DNA of 64,000 nucleotides from Kitasatospora phosalacinea (GTDB taxonomy: Bacteria > Actinomycetota > Actinomycetes > Streptomycetales > Streptomycetaceae), in NCBI RefSeq assembly GCF_030268885.1, contig NZ_BSSA01000035.1, positions 1 to 64,000 on the forward strand, in the 5' to 3' direction. The notes below the pieces were generated by a model. The model saw nothing but the letters and a program-made list of their open reading frames with translations. It was not told the DNA's origin and made no database searches. Numbering within the stretch: the stretch's first letter is position 1; the number at the start of each line of letters is the position of its first letter. The position numbers and the translations under genes are program-made. Positions 15,845-25,592 of this stretch are shown here, in pieces.

Positions 15845-16822
15845 TCATTCGCTGTGCACGATGAGGTCGGCGCCCAGGACCTGGTCGATGCGGGCCATCA
15901 GGTCCGCATCGAGCCGGCATCCCGACGCCTGGGCGTTGTGGCGCAGCTGCTCGGGGCCCGATGCCCCGATCACCGCGCCGGCGACGCTCGCGTGCTGCAG
16001 CACCCAGGCGATGGCCAGCTGCGCCATGCTCAGTCCCGCTTCCCCGGCCAGTGGTGCCAGCTCCTGGACCCGGGTGAGCGCGTCGTCGGCATCGAGCCAA
16101 CGCCGCATCAGCGGACCGCGGCCGCCCTTGAGGGCCGTGCCTCGCGATCCGGCCGGCCGGTCGGCCCCGGGGAGGTACTTGCCGGTCAGCACGCCCTGTT
16201 CGAGGGTGAAGTAGCTGATCTGGCCGATGCCGAGGTCGTCGCAGGTCTTGAAGACCTCGGCCTCCGGAACACGCCACAGCATCGAGTAGCGGGGCATGTG
16301 GCTCACCAGCGGCACGTGGAGTTCCCGAGCGAGCGCGGCGGCCTCGACGATGGACTCCACCGGCCATTCGGACATCCCCACGTAGAGGACCTTCCCGGCG
16401 CGCACCAGCTCGGAGAAGGTCCACATGACCTCCTCGAGCGGTGTGTCCGGGTCGTACCGGTGGGCGGTGTAGACGTCGATGTGGTCCACGCGCAGCCGGC
16501 GCAGCGACCCGTCCACCGACTCCATTACGTGCTTGCGGGACAGGCCGCGTCCGTTGGGGCCGCCGGCGGTGGGCATGCCGACCTTGGTGCACAGGACGAG
16601 CTCTTCCCTGGGCTCTCCGGCCAGGGCGCGCCCGAGGAGGCTCTCCGAGCGGAACATGCCGTAGATGTCGGCGGTGTCGAAGGTCGTCACGCCCGCGTCC
16701 CGAGCGCCCCGGATGCATGCCAGGACCGTCTCGTCGGGGGTGTCGTCCTGGGGATACAGAAGGTTCCCGTAGACGATCTCGCTCACGGACAGGCCGCTGC
16801 GTCCAAGCTTTCGAAACTCCAC
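15845..16822 (-). CDS. Aldo-keto reductase
   Basis: The 325-residue (beta/alpha)8 NADPH reductase has the AKR catalytic tetrad in place: Asp and Tyr in [10 protein letters not shown], Lys in LCTKVG and His in YTAHRYD, plus a SNAP-like cofactor site near the C terminus ([12 protein letters not shown]). It begins with GTG 16822 and heads the operon with glycosyltransferases D and C. In mithramycin the AKR MtmW reduces the pentyl side chain; other AKRs reduce NDP-ketosugars. Both roles fit here. A SARP-type repeat lies just upstream. Confidence 0.88.
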   Translation of the reverse strand: MEFRKLGRSGLSVSEIVYGNLLYPQDDTPDETVLACIRGARDAGVTTFDTADIYGMFRSESLLGRALAGEPREELVLCTKVGMPTAGGPNGRGLSRKHVMESVDGSLRRLRVDHIDVYTAHRYDPDTPLEEVMWTFSELVRAGKVLYVGMSEWPVESIVEAAALARELHVPLVSHMPRYSMLWRVPEAEVFKTCDDLGIGQISYFTLEQGVLTGKYLPGADRPAGSRGTALKGGRGPLMRRWLDADDALTRVQELAPLAGEAGLSMAQLAIAWVLQHASVAGAVIGASGPEQLRHNAQASGCRLDADLMARIDQVLGADLIVHSE

Positions 16823-16842
16823 GCGGTCACCGTGTGCCGCAT

Positions 16843-16860
16843 CGGTCGAAGTCCGCTCGA
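16843..16860 (-). promoter_or_regulatory. Putative SARP box for the AKR-glycosyltransferase operon
   Basis: Read leftward, TCGAGCG (16854-16860) and TCGACCG (16843-16849) start 11 bp apart, about 21 bp in front of the AKR start codon. Confidence 0.5.
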
Positions 16861-16892
16861 AGGCTCATCCAGCATCCGGGACGACGCCACCT

Positions 16893-16910
16893 TAGAGCGC
16901 GGTTCGAGCC
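16893..16910 (+). promoter_or_regulatory. Putative SARP box for the deoxysugar operon
   Basis: TAGAGCG (16893-16899) and TCGAGCC (16904-16910) start 11 bp apart. TACCGT at 16917-16922 could be the -10 element. Confidence 0.5.
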
Positions 16911-16978
16911 TGCCTCTACCGTCCGATTCGAAGCTCGGGACCGGCAGGACACCTCAGTTCGACGCGACGGAGATCCCA

Positions 16979-18418
16979 TTGTCCCAGGCATTCGTGAGCC
17001 CTCACCGTACTGCCGGGGTCACTGGCATCGCGGACCGTGCCCGCTTCGCCGCCTCCGCGCGGGAGACGGACGGGTCCTTGTCGATGGACGAGTTCTGGCA
17101 GTGGCTCGCCCAGCGCCGCGAGGCGGTCCGCATGGACGTGGAGCTGATTCCCCTCGCGGACCTGAAACGGTGGGGATTCGAACCCGGCACCGGGAACCTG
17201 GTGCACGAGACCGGGCGCTTCTTCTCGGTCGAGGGAGTGCGCGCAAGGCTCGGGGGCGACGGGGCCGCCACCTGGGACCAGCCGATCATGAACCAGCCGG
17301 AGATCGGATTTCTCGGGATCCTCGTGAAGGAGATCGACGGAGTTCTGCACTGTCTGATGCAGGCGAAGGCCGAACCGGGCAACGCCCAGGGCTTCCAGCT
17401 CTCCCCCACCGTCCAGGCGACTCGCAGCAACTACACCGGGGTGCACCGCGGCGGCGCCGTGCGGTACCTGGAGTACTTCACCGGCCCCCGGCAGGGCCGG
17501 GTCCTCGTGGACGTGCTGCTGTCCGAGCACGGGTCGTGGTTCTTCCGCAAGCGGAACCGCAACATGGTCGTCGAGGTGACCGAGGACGTCCCGGAGCACG
17601 AGGACTACTGCTGGCTGACCATCGGCCAGGTGCGGCACCTGCTCCAGGCGGAGGACCTGGTGAACATGGACACCCGCACGGTGCTGGCCTGCATCCCCCT
17701 CGACGCGGCGAGCGAGGCGGCCCCGTCCGGTGGCGCGAGCCCCTTCCGGGCGGCCCTGCTGGCCTCGCTCCGCGGCGACGCGCCGGCCGCGCACGACCTG
17801 CCGGAGCTGCTGCGCTGGTTCACCGACGTCAAGGCGCGGGCGGACCTGGTGAGCGAGCGGATCCCCCTGGGCGCGATCGAAGGGTGGGTCACCACCCGCG
17901 ATGAGATCCGGCACGAGTCCGGCAACGACTTCAGCATCGTCGCGGTGTCGGTGAGCGCGCGGAGCCGCGAAGTCACCCAGTGGACTCAGCCGCTTCTGCG
18001 GACCCGGGCCGAGGGCACCATCGCCTTCCTGGCCAGGCGGATCGAAGGCGTGGTCCACGTCCTCGTCCACGCCGGCGTGGAACCGGGGTTCGCCGACGCG
18101 ATCGAGCTGGGTCCCACCGTCCAGTTCATCCCCGACAGCGACGGCTCCCCCCTGACGGCCGGGTACCAGCCCTACCTGAAGGAGATCCTCTCCGCGTCGC
18201 CGGACCAGGTCCGGTACGGCGTCACCCAGTCCGAGGAGGGCGGGCGGTTCTACCAGGTGCTGAGCCGCTACATGGTGGTGGAAGTCGACCACGAGGTCCC
18301 TCCGCACGAGGATTTCCGGTGGATGACCGTCGGGCAGCTCGTGGCGCTGCTGCAGCACAGCCACTACGTCAACGTCCAGGCGCGCAGCCTGATCGCCTGC
18401 CTGCAGTCGATCTGGTGA
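16979..18418 (+). CDS. NDP-hexose 2,3-dehydratase
   Basis: The protein of about 479 residues consists of two homologous halves. Each opens with a helix followed by a conserved strand (FWQWLAQRREAVRMDVELIP and LRWFTDVKARADLVSERIP) and ends with an EHEDYCWLTIGQVRHLL / PHEDFRWMTVGQLVALL block. This is the layout of EvaA/MtmV-type 2,3-dehydratases, which start 2-deoxygenation of dTDP-4-keto-6-deoxyglucose. TTG 16979 is chosen because GGAG lies 6 bases upstream; GTG 16994 is the alternative. It is the first gene of the sugar operon, with a 4-bp stop-start overlap into the next gene. Confidence 0.92.
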   Translation: MSQAFVSPHRTAGVTGIADRARFAASARETDGSLSMDEFWQWLAQRREAVRMDVELIPLADLKRWGFEPGTGNLVHETGRFFSVEGVRARLGGDGAATWDQPIMNQPEIGFLGILVKEIDGVLHCLMQAKAEPGNAQGFQLSPTVQATRSNYTGVHRGGAVRYLEYFTGPRQGRVLVDVLLSEHGSWFFRKRNRNMVVEVTEDVPEHEDYCWLTIGQVRHLLQAEDLVNMDTRTVLACIPLDAASEAAPSGGASPFRAALLASLRGDAPAAHDLPELLRWFTDVKARADLVSERIPLGAIEGWVTTRDEIRHESGNDFSIVAVSVSARSREVTQWTQPLLRTRAEGTIAFLARRIEGVVHVLVHAGVEPGFADAIELGPTVQFIPDSDGSPLTAGYQPYLKEILSASPDQVRYGVTQSEEGGRFYQVLSRYMVVEVDHEVPPHEDFRWMTVGQLVALLQHSHYVNVQARSLIACLQSIW

Positions 18419-19455
18419 GGGCGTCGGTGGGAACAGGGGCCGCGCGACCCATCCGCCTCGGGGTCCTCGGGTGCGCGGAGATCGCCGGACGCCGCACGCT
18501 TCCGGCACTGGCGAGGGTGGGGGACTTCACGCTCCGGGCCGTGGCCAGCCGGACGGCGCGGAAGGCGGAGGCCTTCGCACAGAAGTTCGCCTGCCAGCCG
18601 GTCACCGGCTACGAGGAGCTCTTGACCCGCGACGATCTCGACGCGGTGTACATCCCGCTGCCCGCGGCGCTGCACGCCCCGTGGGCCCGCGCGAGCCTCG
18701 AGGCGGGGCTGCACGTCCTGGTGGAGAAGCCGGCGTGCTCCACCGCCGCGGAAGCCGCCGCGCTGGTGGCCCTGGCGCGTGAACGCGGCTTGGTCCTGAT
18801 GGAGAACTTCGGCTTCGTGCGTCACTCGCAACAGGCGCACGTACGCACCCTCCTGGCCGAGGGGGCGATCGGCGAACTGCGCGGCATGTCCGCCGAGTTC
18901 GCCTTCCCGCCGCTCCCCGCCGACGACATCCGCTACCTCCCGGAGCTGGGCGGAGGCGCCCTCTTCGACGCCGGTGTCTATCCGATCCGCGCTGCCCGCC
19001 TGCTGCTCGGCGACGCCCTGGACGTGGCCGGAGCCGTCCTGCGCACGGACGGCGAGCACGGCGTCGACGTCGCCGGCGCCGCGCTGCTCACGACACCGGA
19101 GGGCGTCACCGCCCAGCTCGCGTTCGGGTTCGTCCACTCCTACCGCTGCGGCTACACCCTGTGGGGGTCCGAGGGGACGATCACCCTCGACCGGGCCTAC
19201 AGCGCGCCGGACGACCTCCAACCGGTGATGCGGCTGACCCGGGGCGGGCAGAGCACCATTCACCACCTGGCTCCGGACCGGCAGTTCGACGCGATGCTCG
19301 GGGCGTTCGCTGCGGCCATCCACTCCGGCGACACCGTGTCCTGCACCGATGACCTCCTGCATCAGGCACAGCTCGTGGAGCGGGTCGCCACGTCCGCCCT
19401 GCGCACCGCCTTGCAGCCGCCCACCTCAACAGCAACGAGAAAGGCCATCACATGA
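18415..19455 (+). CDS. NDP-hexose 3-ketoreductase (Gfo/Idh/MocA family)
   Basis: This 346-residue NAD(P)-dependent reductase has a Rossmann motif in IRLGVLGCAEIAGRRTLPAL and the family EKP motif (VEKPACST) with the catalytic Lys, then GGGALFDAGVYPI. In deoxysugar pathways such enzymes reduce the unstable 3-keto intermediate made by the 2,3-dehydratase, whose stop overlaps this GTG start (GTGA). The product would be a 2,6-dideoxy-4-ketohexose. The next gene starts 4 bp before this one ends. Confidence 0.9.
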   Translation: MRASVGTGAARPIRLGVLGCAEIAGRRTLPALARVGDFTLRAVASRTARKAEAFAQKFACQPVTGYEELLTRDDLDAVYIPLPAALHAPWARASLEAGLHVLVEKPACSTAAEAAALVALARERGLVLMENFGFVRHSQQAHVRTLLAEGAIGELRGMSAEFAFPPLPADDIRYLPELGGGALFDAGVYPIRAARLLLGDALDVAGAVLRTDGEHGVDVAGAALLTTPEGVTAQLAFGFVHSYRCGYTLWGSEGTITLDRAYSAPDDLQPVMRLTRGGQSTIHHLAPDRQFDAMLGAFAAAIHSGDTVSCTDDLLHQAQLVERVATSALRTALQPPTSTATRKAIT

Positions 19456-20714
19456 CTTCGACAGGCAACGCGACACAGGTCACGACCTGCCGAGTGTGCG
19501 GCGGGCAGGACTGGCAGCCGGTCGTCTCCTTCGGGGACCTTCCGCTGGCTGACAGCTTCCTCGAGCCGTCCGACTCGTACGACGCCGAACCGCGCTATCC
19601 CCTCGGTGTCATCTGCTGCAGGTCGTGCCGCTTGATGAGTCTGACCCACGTGGTCGATCCGGAGGTGCTCTACCGGACCTACCCGTACACCACGTCGGAC
19701 TCCGAGATGATGACGAAGCACATGCAGCGCGTCGTCGAGATCTGCGGGGACCGGTTCGGTGTGACGGCCGGCAGCTTCGTCGTCGAGATCGGCAGCAACA
19801 CGGGTTCGCAGCTGAAGGCGTTCCAGAAGGCCGGCATCCGCACGCTCGGCATCGACCCTGCGCTCAACATCGTGGAGGTGGCACGCCGTCGGGGCGTCGA
19901 GACGCTTCCCGACTTCTTCTCGGTCGAGACCGCCGCCTCGGTCAAGGAGAAGTACGGGGCGCCCCGGCTGATCCTGGGCCGGCACGTGTTCGCTCACATC
20001 GACGACATCTCAGGCGTGGTCGAGGGCGTCCGGAGCATGCTGGACCCCGACGGCCTGTTCGCCATCGAGGTGCCGTACGTGGTGGACATGCTGCAGCGCA
20101 ACGAGTTCGACACGATCTACCACGAGCACCTGTCGTACTTCGGCGTGGGCACCCTGGCGACCCTCTTCGAGCGCCACGGTCTGAAGATCGTCGACGTGGA
20201 GCGGCTCCCGGTGCACGGCGGGTCGATCCTGGTGTTCGCTGGCCTGGCCGACGGCACCTGGGCAACCCGTCCGATCGTGGAGGAGCTCATCGCGGGCGAG
20301 CGCGCGTTCGGCCTGGACAAGGACGGAACCTACGAGCAGTTCGCCCTGAACTTCGCGTCGATCAAGGAGGAGTTGGTGTCGCTCATCCGGGGTCTGCGTG
20401 CCGACGGCAAGCGGATCGTCGGGTACGGCGCGCCGGCCAAGGGCAACACGCTGCTGAACGCCTGCGGGCTCGGCCTGGACGACCTCGAGTTCTGCTCGGA
20501 CACCACCGAGTTCAAGCAGGGCAAGGTGCTGCCGGGCACGCACATTCCGGTGAGGGCACCGAGCGAGGTGGCGGTCGACGAGGTCGACTACTACCTCCTG
20601 CTCGCGTGGAACTACAGCGAGGAGATCCTGAAGAAGGAGCAGGCCTTCCTCGCGAAGGGCGGGCGCTTCATCCTGCCGAACCCGACCCCCTCCGTCGTCC
20701 CGTCCCAGGCGTGA
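19452..20714 (+). CDS. NDP-hexose C-methyltransferase
   Basis: The 420-residue protein has the three-part layout of TylCIII/MtmC-type sugar C-methyltransferases: an N-terminal zinc site (CRVCGG, then CCRSCRLM), a SAM-binding core (VVEIGSNTGSQLKAF) with the catalytic YHEHLSYF motif, and a C-terminal Rossmann-like domain (GYGAPAKGNTLLNACGLG). Such enzymes usually methylate C-3 of a 4-ketohexose, giving mycarose-type branched sugars. Its ATG overlaps the upstream stop (ATGA) and its own stop overlaps the SDR start, so the four genes form one coupled operon. Confidence 0.92.
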   Translation: MTSTGNATQVTTCRVCGGQDWQPVVSFGDLPLADSFLEPSDSYDAEPRYPLGVICCRSCRLMSLTHVVDPEVLYRTYPYTTSDSEMMTKHMQRVVEICGDRFGVTAGSFVVEIGSNTGSQLKAFQKAGIRTLGIDPALNIVEVARRRGVETLPDFFSVETAASVKEKYGAPRLILGRHVFAHIDDISGVVEGVRSMLDPDGLFAIEVPYVVDMLQRNEFDTIYHEHLSYFGVGTLATLFERHGLKIVDVERLPVHGGSILVFAGLADGTWATRPIVEELIAGERAFGLDKDGTYEQFALNFASIKEELVSLIRGLRADGKRIVGYGAPAKGNTLLNACGLGLDDLEFCSDTTEFKQGKVLPGTHIPVRAPSEVAVDEVDYYLLLAWNYSEEILKKEQAFLAKGGRFILPNPTPSVVPSQA

Positions 20715-21463
20715 ACGACCGCGCAGCCGACCAGGGCCGCCGGACCGTGGTGATCACGGGCGGCGGCTCTGGGATCGGCAGGGCCACTGCGAGGCTGTTC
20801 GCCGATGAGGGGGCGCAGGTCCTGATCGTCGGCAGGACGGGGGACGCCCTGGAGGAGACCGCGCACGGGCGCCCCCGCATCCGGACTTTCGTGGCTGACG
20901 TGTCGACCGCCGACGCGCCGCAGGCAATCGTTCAGGCGGCCGTCAGGGAGTTCGGCGGCATCGACGTCCTGGTCAACAACGCCGGCATCACCAGGCCGGC
21001 GGTGCTCGGGGAGATCGATCGGGACCTCGCCGTCCAACAGCTCGGGACGAACCTGCTGGGTCCGGTCTTCCTGACCCAGGCCGCGCTCGCCCACCTGGGC
21101 CCCGGCTCGGTCGTCGTCAACGTCACCTCCAACCCCGCGGAGCGCGGGTGGCCGGCCAATTCGCTGTACGGAAGCACGAAGGTGGCCCTGGACTTCCTCA
21201 CCCGGACATGGGCACGAGAGGTCGCCGCACGGGGCATCCGGGTCGTGTCCGTCGCGCCGGGAGTGACCGAGACGAACGCCCTGGCCAAGTCCGGCCTGTC
21301 GGAGGAGACGCTGTCCGCCAAGCGCGACTACCAGCGCATCCCATTGGGGCGCGCAGCGCAGCCGGAGGAGATCGCCTGGTGGATCCACACGGTCTGCGGC
21401 CCCGGGGCCGGATACCTGACCGGATCGGTCGTGCGTGTCGACGGCGGGGTGAGTGTCTGCTGA
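20711..21463 (+). CDS. SDR-family reductase in the sugar operon
   Basis: This 250-residue short-chain dehydrogenase has TGGGSGIGRA (cofactor), NNAG (VLVNNAGITRP) and the catalytic YGSTK. GTG 20711 overlaps the C-methyltransferase stop. Its place at the end of the sugar operon suggests a 4-ketoreductase finishing the deoxysugar, but its fold is that of FabG-type reductases, and an aglycone ketoreductase role is equally open. No RmlD-like 4-ketoreductase or 3,5-epimerase occurs in the window. Confidence 0.85.
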   Translation: MNDRAADQGRRTVVITGGGSGIGRATARLFADEGAQVLIVGRTGDALEETAHGRPRIRTFVADVSTADAPQAIVQAAVREFGGIDVLVNNAGITRPAVLGEIDRDLAVQQLGTNLLGPVFLTQAALAHLGPGSVVVNVTSNPAERGWPANSLYGSTKVALDFLTRTWAREVAARGIRVVSVAPGVTETNALAKSGLSEETLSAKRDYQRIPLGRAAQPEEIAWWIHTVCGPGAGYLTGSVVRVDGGVSVC

Positions 21464-21479
21464 CTCGGCGCCCTGTGCG

Positions 21480-21551
21480 GGTGTCAGGCCGGCAGGGAGC
21501 GGGTCCCGCGCGCCGGAAGCGCCGGGACCCGCTCCCTGCCGGCCTGACACC
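21480..21551. terminator. Long bidirectional hairpin terminator
   Basis: A perfect 29-bp stem (21480-21508 with 21523-21551) and a 14-base loop lie between the convergent stops of the sugar operon (21463) and the SARP gene (21554). Confidence 0.9.
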
Positions 21552-21553
21552 GA

Positions 21554-22342
21554 TCAGCGCGGGACGAGCACCTGGTCGTGGTCCAGCGCGGGGTCGGCGG
21601 AGAGGATCGACTGGTGGAGCATCTGGACCTCACGCGACGGCTCCAGCCCCAACTCGTTGACCAGGGTGGTGCGCAGGCGCTGGAACGCGCTCAGGGCGTC
21701 CGGCCTGCGACTGGCCCGGTACAGAGCCAGCATCAGCTGGCGGTGGAAGGGCTCGTGCATGGGGTGTTGCGAGGTGAGGCCGGTCAGCTCGCTGATGAGG
21801 GTCGCGTGGGCTCCGGTGGCGAGTTCGGCGTCGAGGCACGTCTCGTAGGCGGTCAGACGGGACTCGTGCAGGCGGACGACCTCGCTGTCCAGGCGCCTGC
21901 CGGTCTTGACGTCGGCCAGGGCCGGCCCGCTCCACGTCCCGAGGGCCGTCCGCAGGCTGTGGGCCGCCTCGTGGAGCCGGCCGGCGGCGTACTGCCGCAG
22001 GCCCAGCGTCCGGGCCTGCTCGTAGCGGTTGAGGTCGAGGCAGTCCGGGGGGACGTGGAGCACGTAGCCGTTGAGAGTGGTGGCGAGGATCTCTTTGGGA
22101 TCGACGCCCGGGACGGCTTCGGCGATCATGCGGCGCAGTTGAAAGACGTAGGTCTGCAGGGTCGTCATCGCGCTGGCCGGCGGCTTGTCGTCCCAGAGCT
22201 CCTCGATGAACGTCGGGACCGAGACCAGGTGGTTCGCGTTGAGCAGGAGCAGCGCGAGCACCTGCTTCGTCTTCCGCGCGCTCGGCATGACCGTGCGGCC
22301 GTCGGCCGTGAGAGATACCGGCCCAAGAACCCGCGCTTCCAT
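21554..22342 (-). CDS. SARP-family pathway activator
   Basis: This 262-residue regulator has an OmpR-type winged helix (about 1-90, MEARVLGPVSLTADG to LQTYVFQLRRM) followed by a bacterial transcriptional activation domain (DLNRYEQARTLG to HEPFHRQLMLALYRASRRPDAL). This is the minimal ActII-ORF4/DnrI/MtmR plan. ATG 22342 is preferred because the conserved fold begins there and GGAAGGCGGAAAG precedes it; a TTG at 22411 would add 23 unlike residues. It is divergent from the PKS operon. SARPs bind TCGAG-type heptamers 11 bp apart, and such repeats precede most operons of this cluster. Confidence 0.93.
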   Translation of the reverse strand: MEARVLGPVSLTADGRTVMPSARKTKQVLALLLLNANHLVSVPTFIEELWDDKPPASAMTTLQTYVFQLRRMIAEAVPGVDPKEILATTLNGYVLHVPPDCLDLNRYEQARTLGLRQYAAGRLHEAAHSLRTALGTWSGPALADVKTGRRLDSEVVRLHESRLTAYETCLDAELATGAHATLISELTGLTSQHPMHEPFHRQLMLALYRASRRPDALSAFQRLRTTLVNELGLEPSREVQMLHQSILSADPALDHDQVLVPR

Positions 22343-22791
22343 CTCGCTTTCCGCCTTCCCCGATGGGCAGTAGTTCGGTGGCAAAATAAGAAGTTGGACC
22401 CTTTTGGGCAACTTCTAAAGCAATGGCACGGGCCCCGCCCCTTCGACTTGATCCGATTCTCCGGCCGACTTCAAGCAAGATACCTCACTTTCGGGGCCCG
22501 TGCCATGACAAGCCGTGGGCGATCTCATCCTTCACCCGGATCGCACACTGCAGGCACCCGCTCAACGCACACTTCGCTTCTCAAATATTCGGACCACTCC
22601 GCGGAGCGAGTCACAGCCTCTCATTGGTTCGCCACCCCCCCGCTGAATGAGGGTCATTTTCGGCCAGTTGGTCCGACCCGCTGCACACCTATGCGAAACC
22701 TCGGATTCGTCCATCACTCGAGTGGTGTTCGAGCGGCCGATCCGACTCTGAAACAGCGGCACGGATGCCGGCTGAGACGGGAGGCATGGTG
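22343..22791. promoter_or_regulatory. Divergent control region between the SARP gene and the PKS operon
   Basis: About 450 bp without a gene. It contains a hairpin-like palindrome with AAGTTG (22391-22396) and CAACTT (22409-22414) arms, a perfect 15-bp inverted repeat (22423-22437 and 22492-22506, 54 bp apart), and SARP-type heptamers close to the PKS start. Confidence 0.7.
22707..22735 (+). promoter_or_regulatory. Putative SARP box of the PKS operon
   Basis: Heptamers TCGTCCA (22707-22713), TCGAGTG (22718-22724) and TCGAGCG (22729-22735) start exactly 11 bp apart with 4-bp spacers. The PKS start codon is 57 bp downstream. Confidence 0.65.
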
Positions 22792-24054
22792 GTGCGGAGC
22801 ACCGTTATAACCGGTATCGGGGTCATCGCCCCAGGAGGCCGCGGAACAGCAGAGTTCTGGAAGCTGATCAGCGAAGGCCGTACCGCGACGCGCGGCATAA
22901 CGTTCTTCGATCCGTCCCCGTTCCGATCACGCATCGCCGCCGAATGCGACTTCGATCCGAAGATCGAGGGGCTCACCCCGCAAGAAGTCCGCCGGATGGA
23001 CCGGGCAGCTCAGTTCGCTGTCGTAGCGGCATCGGAGGCGGTCGCGGACAGCGGGATTTCGATCAGCGATTCCCTGGCCGAACGCACCGGTGTCGTCATC
23101 GGCAGCGCGGTGGGTTGCACCATGGGTCTAGAGGAGGAGTACGTCGTCGTCAGCGGCGGCGGCGGGGAAATCGACTTCGCATACGCGGCCCCGCATCTCT
23201 TCGGGTATCTCGTCCCGAGCTCCCTCGCTGTGGAGGTCGCCTGGAGGGTGGGCGCCGAAGGCCCTGCCTCTGTCGTTTCCACCGGCTGCACGTCGGGTAT
23301 CGACGCCGTTTCCCGCGCAGTCGAACTCATCAATGAGGGATCCGCCGACGTCATGGTGGCCGGCGCCACGGACGCGCCCATTTCGCCGATCACGGTCGCG
23401 TGCTTCGACGCCATCCGCGCGACGACCCCGCGCAACGACGACCCCGCTCACGCCTCACGTCCGTTCGACGCGAGCCGCAACGGCTTCGTCCTGGGCGAGG
23501 GCGCTGCCGTCTTCGTTCTCGAGGAGCGCTCGCGCGCCGAGGCCCGCGGCGCCCACATCTACGCCGAGATCACCGGCACGGCCACCCGCGCCAACGCGTT
23601 CCACATGACCGGCCTGCGCCCCGACGGCAGGGAACTCGGCGAGGCGATCACCACCGCGCTCGGCATGGCCCGCAAGAACCCCGAGGACGTCAGTTACGTC
23701 AACGCCCACGGATCTGGCACCAAGCAGAACGACCGGCACGAGACCGCGGCCTTCAAACGCAGCCTGGGTGACCACGCCTACCGGGTGCCGGTCAGCTCGA
23801 TCAAGTCCATGATCGGTCACTCGCTGGGGGCCGTCGGCTCGCTGGAGATCGCGGCCTGCGCCCTGGCCATCGAGCACGGGGTGATCCCACCCACCGCGAA
23901 CCTGCACGAAGCGGACCCGGAGTGCGACCTGGACTACGTACCGCTGACTGCCCGGGAGGCCCGCCTCGACACGGTGCTGACGGTCGGCAGCGGCTTCGGC
24001 GGGTTCCAGAGCGCGATGATCCTCAGCCGACCCGAGGCCAGGAGCACCCGATGA
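22792..24054 (+). CDS. Type II PKS ketosynthase alpha (KS-alpha)
   Basis: The 420-residue ketosynthase carries the active-site Cys in [11 protein letters not shown] and the catalytic histidines in [11 protein letters not shown] and [10 protein letters not shown]. With the CLF and ACP encoded downstream it builds the poly-beta-ketone chain from malonyl units. GTG 22792 is chosen because GGGAGG lies 7 bases upstream and the protein then opens [15 protein letters not shown] like other KS-alphas; ATG 22765 and ATG 22786 are alternatives. The stop overlaps the CLF start (ATGA). Confidence 0.96.
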   Translation: MRSTVITGIGVIAPGGRGTAEFWKLISEGRTATRGITFFDPSPFRSRIAAECDFDPKIEGLTPQEVRRMDRAAQFAVVAASEAVADSGISISDSLAERTGVVIGSAVGCTMGLEEEYVVVSGGGGEIDFAYAAPHLFGYLVPSSLAVEVAWRVGAEGPASVVSTGCTSGIDAVSRAVELINEGSADVMVAGATDAPISPITVACFDAIRATTPRNDDPAHASRPFDASRNGFVLGEGAAVFVLEERSRAEARGAHIYAEITGTATRANAFHMTGLRPDGRELGEAITTALGMARKNPEDVSYVNAHGSGTKQNDRHETAAFKRSLGDHAYRVPVSSIKSMIGHSLGAVGSLEIAACALAIEHGVIPPTANLHEADPECDLDYVPLTAREARLDTVLTVGSGFGGFQSAMILSRPEARSTR

Positions 24055-25277
24055 GCACGAGGCCGACCGCCGTGGTGACCGGACTGGGCATCGCAGCGCC
24101 CAACGGGCTGGGCACCGAGGACTACTGGGCCTCGGTCCTGGAGGGGCGCAGCGGCATCGGGCGCATCACCCGGTTCGTCCCCGACGCCTATCCATCCGTG
24201 CTGGCAGGGGAGCTGCCCGACTTCGACGGGGCCGCGCACCTGCCCGACCGCCTGCTGCCGCAGACCGACCGGGTGACCCAGATCGCGCTGACCATCACGG
24301 AGTGGGCGCTGGGGGACGCGGCGCTGGATCCCACCGGCCTGCCCGAGTACGAGATGGGCGTCGTCACCGCCAGCGGTTCGGGCGGTTTCGAGTTCGGCCA
24401 GCGCGAGCTGGAGAACCTCTGGAGCAAGGGGCCCGGCCATGTGAGTGCGTACCAGTCATTCGCCTGGTTCTACGCGGTGAACACCGGTCAGATCTCCATC
24501 CGGCACGGCATGCGCGGCCCCAGCGGCGTCCTGGTCACCGAGCAGGCCGGAGGCCTTGACGCACTGGCGCAGGCGCGCCGCAACCTGCGGTCCGGGGCCA
24601 AGTACATGATCGCTGGCGGTGTCGACGCGTCGCTGTGCCCGTGGGGTTGGGCGGCCGTCGCCTCCGGAGGCCGACTGTCACGCAGTCAGGACCCCGTGCG
24701 GGCCTACCGGCCGTTCGCGCCCGACGCCGACGGGGCCGTGGCCGGCGAGGGCGGAGCGCTCCTGGTCGTGGAGGACATCGAGAGCGCGACGTCGCGCCAC
24801 GCGCCGAAGGTGTACGGCGAGATCGCCGGGTACGCGGCCACCTTCGACCCGAAGCGCGGATCGGGGCGCGCCTCCGGACTGCGCCGTGCCATCGACCTCG
24901 CCCTCGCCGACGCGCACCTGGCCCCCAGGGACATCGACGTGGTCTTCGCCGACGGCGCCGGACTTCCCGCGCCGGACCTGGACGAGGCCGAGGCGATCGC
25001 AGCCGTGTTCGGCCCGCACAGCGTCCCGGTCACCGTTCCCAAGACGATGACCGGCCGCCTGAACGCCGGCGGCGGGGCACTGGACGTCGCCACCGCCCTG
25101 CTCGCGCTGCGCGACGGGGTCATCCCGCCGACCACCAACGTCCCCGCTCCCCCGGTGCGCCTGGGCGTCGACCTCGTCATCGGCGGGCCACGCCGCCGAC
25201 CGCTGGCTGCCGCGCTCGTCCTGGCCCGCGGTGAGGGCGGCTTCAACGCGGCTCTCGTCGTGCGCGCGCCCCGTTGA
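24051..25277 (+). CDS. Type II PKS chain length factor (KS-beta)
   Basis: The protein has 408 residues and the ketosynthase fold, but the active-site Cys is replaced by Gln in [11 protein letters not shown], the mark of a chain length factor. It dimerises with KS-alpha, decarboxylates malonyl-ACP and sets the chain length. ATG 24051 overlaps the KS-alpha stop by 4 bp. If the cluster is aureolic acid-like the chain would be a decaketide; that cannot be read directly from the sequence. Confidence 0.95.
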   Translation: MSTRPTAVVTGLGIAAPNGLGTEDYWASVLEGRSGIGRITRFVPDAYPSVLAGELPDFDGAAHLPDRLLPQTDRVTQIALTITEWALGDAALDPTGLPEYEMGVVTASGSGGFEFGQRELENLWSKGPGHVSAYQSFAWFYAVNTGQISIRHGMRGPSGVLVTEQAGGLDALAQARRNLRSGAKYMIAGGVDASLCPWGWAAVASGGRLSRSQDPVRAYRPFAPDADGAVAGEGGALLVVEDIESATSRHAPKVYGEIAGYAATFDPKRGSGRASGLRRAIDLALADAHLAPRDIDVVFADGAGLPAPDLDEAEAIAAVFGPHSVPVTVPKTMTGRLNAGGGALDVATALLALRDGVIPPTTNVPAPPVRLGVDLVIGGPRRRPLAAALVLARGEGGFNAALVVRAPR

Positions 25278-25340
25278 GACGGGCGCCCACCGCCGTGGGC
25301 TGCGTCCCTTCCCCCTTTGAGCTGAAGAGCTGAGGCAGAG

Positions 25341-25592
25341 ATGCGTGAAGTATTCATAGAGGACCTGTTCCGGGTGTTCGCGGAGGGAGCCGGGCGGATC
25401 GAGCTCGACCAGCCGGTGTCCGAGCTGATGGACACCCCGTTCTCCGCGATCGGCTACGACTCCCTGGCGATGCTCGAGACCGCCAGCCGACTGGAGCGGG
25501 AGTACGGGGTGACCCTGTCGGACGATGACGTCAACGACGCCAAAACGCCCCGGCTGCTGCTGCAACTGGTGAACGCGGCCCAGACGCGATGA
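25341..25592 (+). CDS. Acyl carrier protein
   Basis: The 83-residue carrier protein has the phosphopantetheine attachment Ser in AIGYDSLAMLE. It is the third member of the minimal PKS and holds the growing chain. A ribosome site (GAGGCAGAG) precedes the ATG, and the stop overlaps the next ATG by 4 bp. Confidence 0.95.
   Translation: MREVFIEDLFRVFAEGAGRIELDQPVSELMDTPFSAIGYDSLAMLETASRLEREYGVTLSDDDVNDAKTPRLLLQLVNAAQTR

Noticed and set aside
15308-16978. Long N-terminal extension in frame with the 2,3-dehydratase
   Set aside because: It runs antisense through glycosyltransferase D and the AKR gene; the enzyme family starts near 16979.
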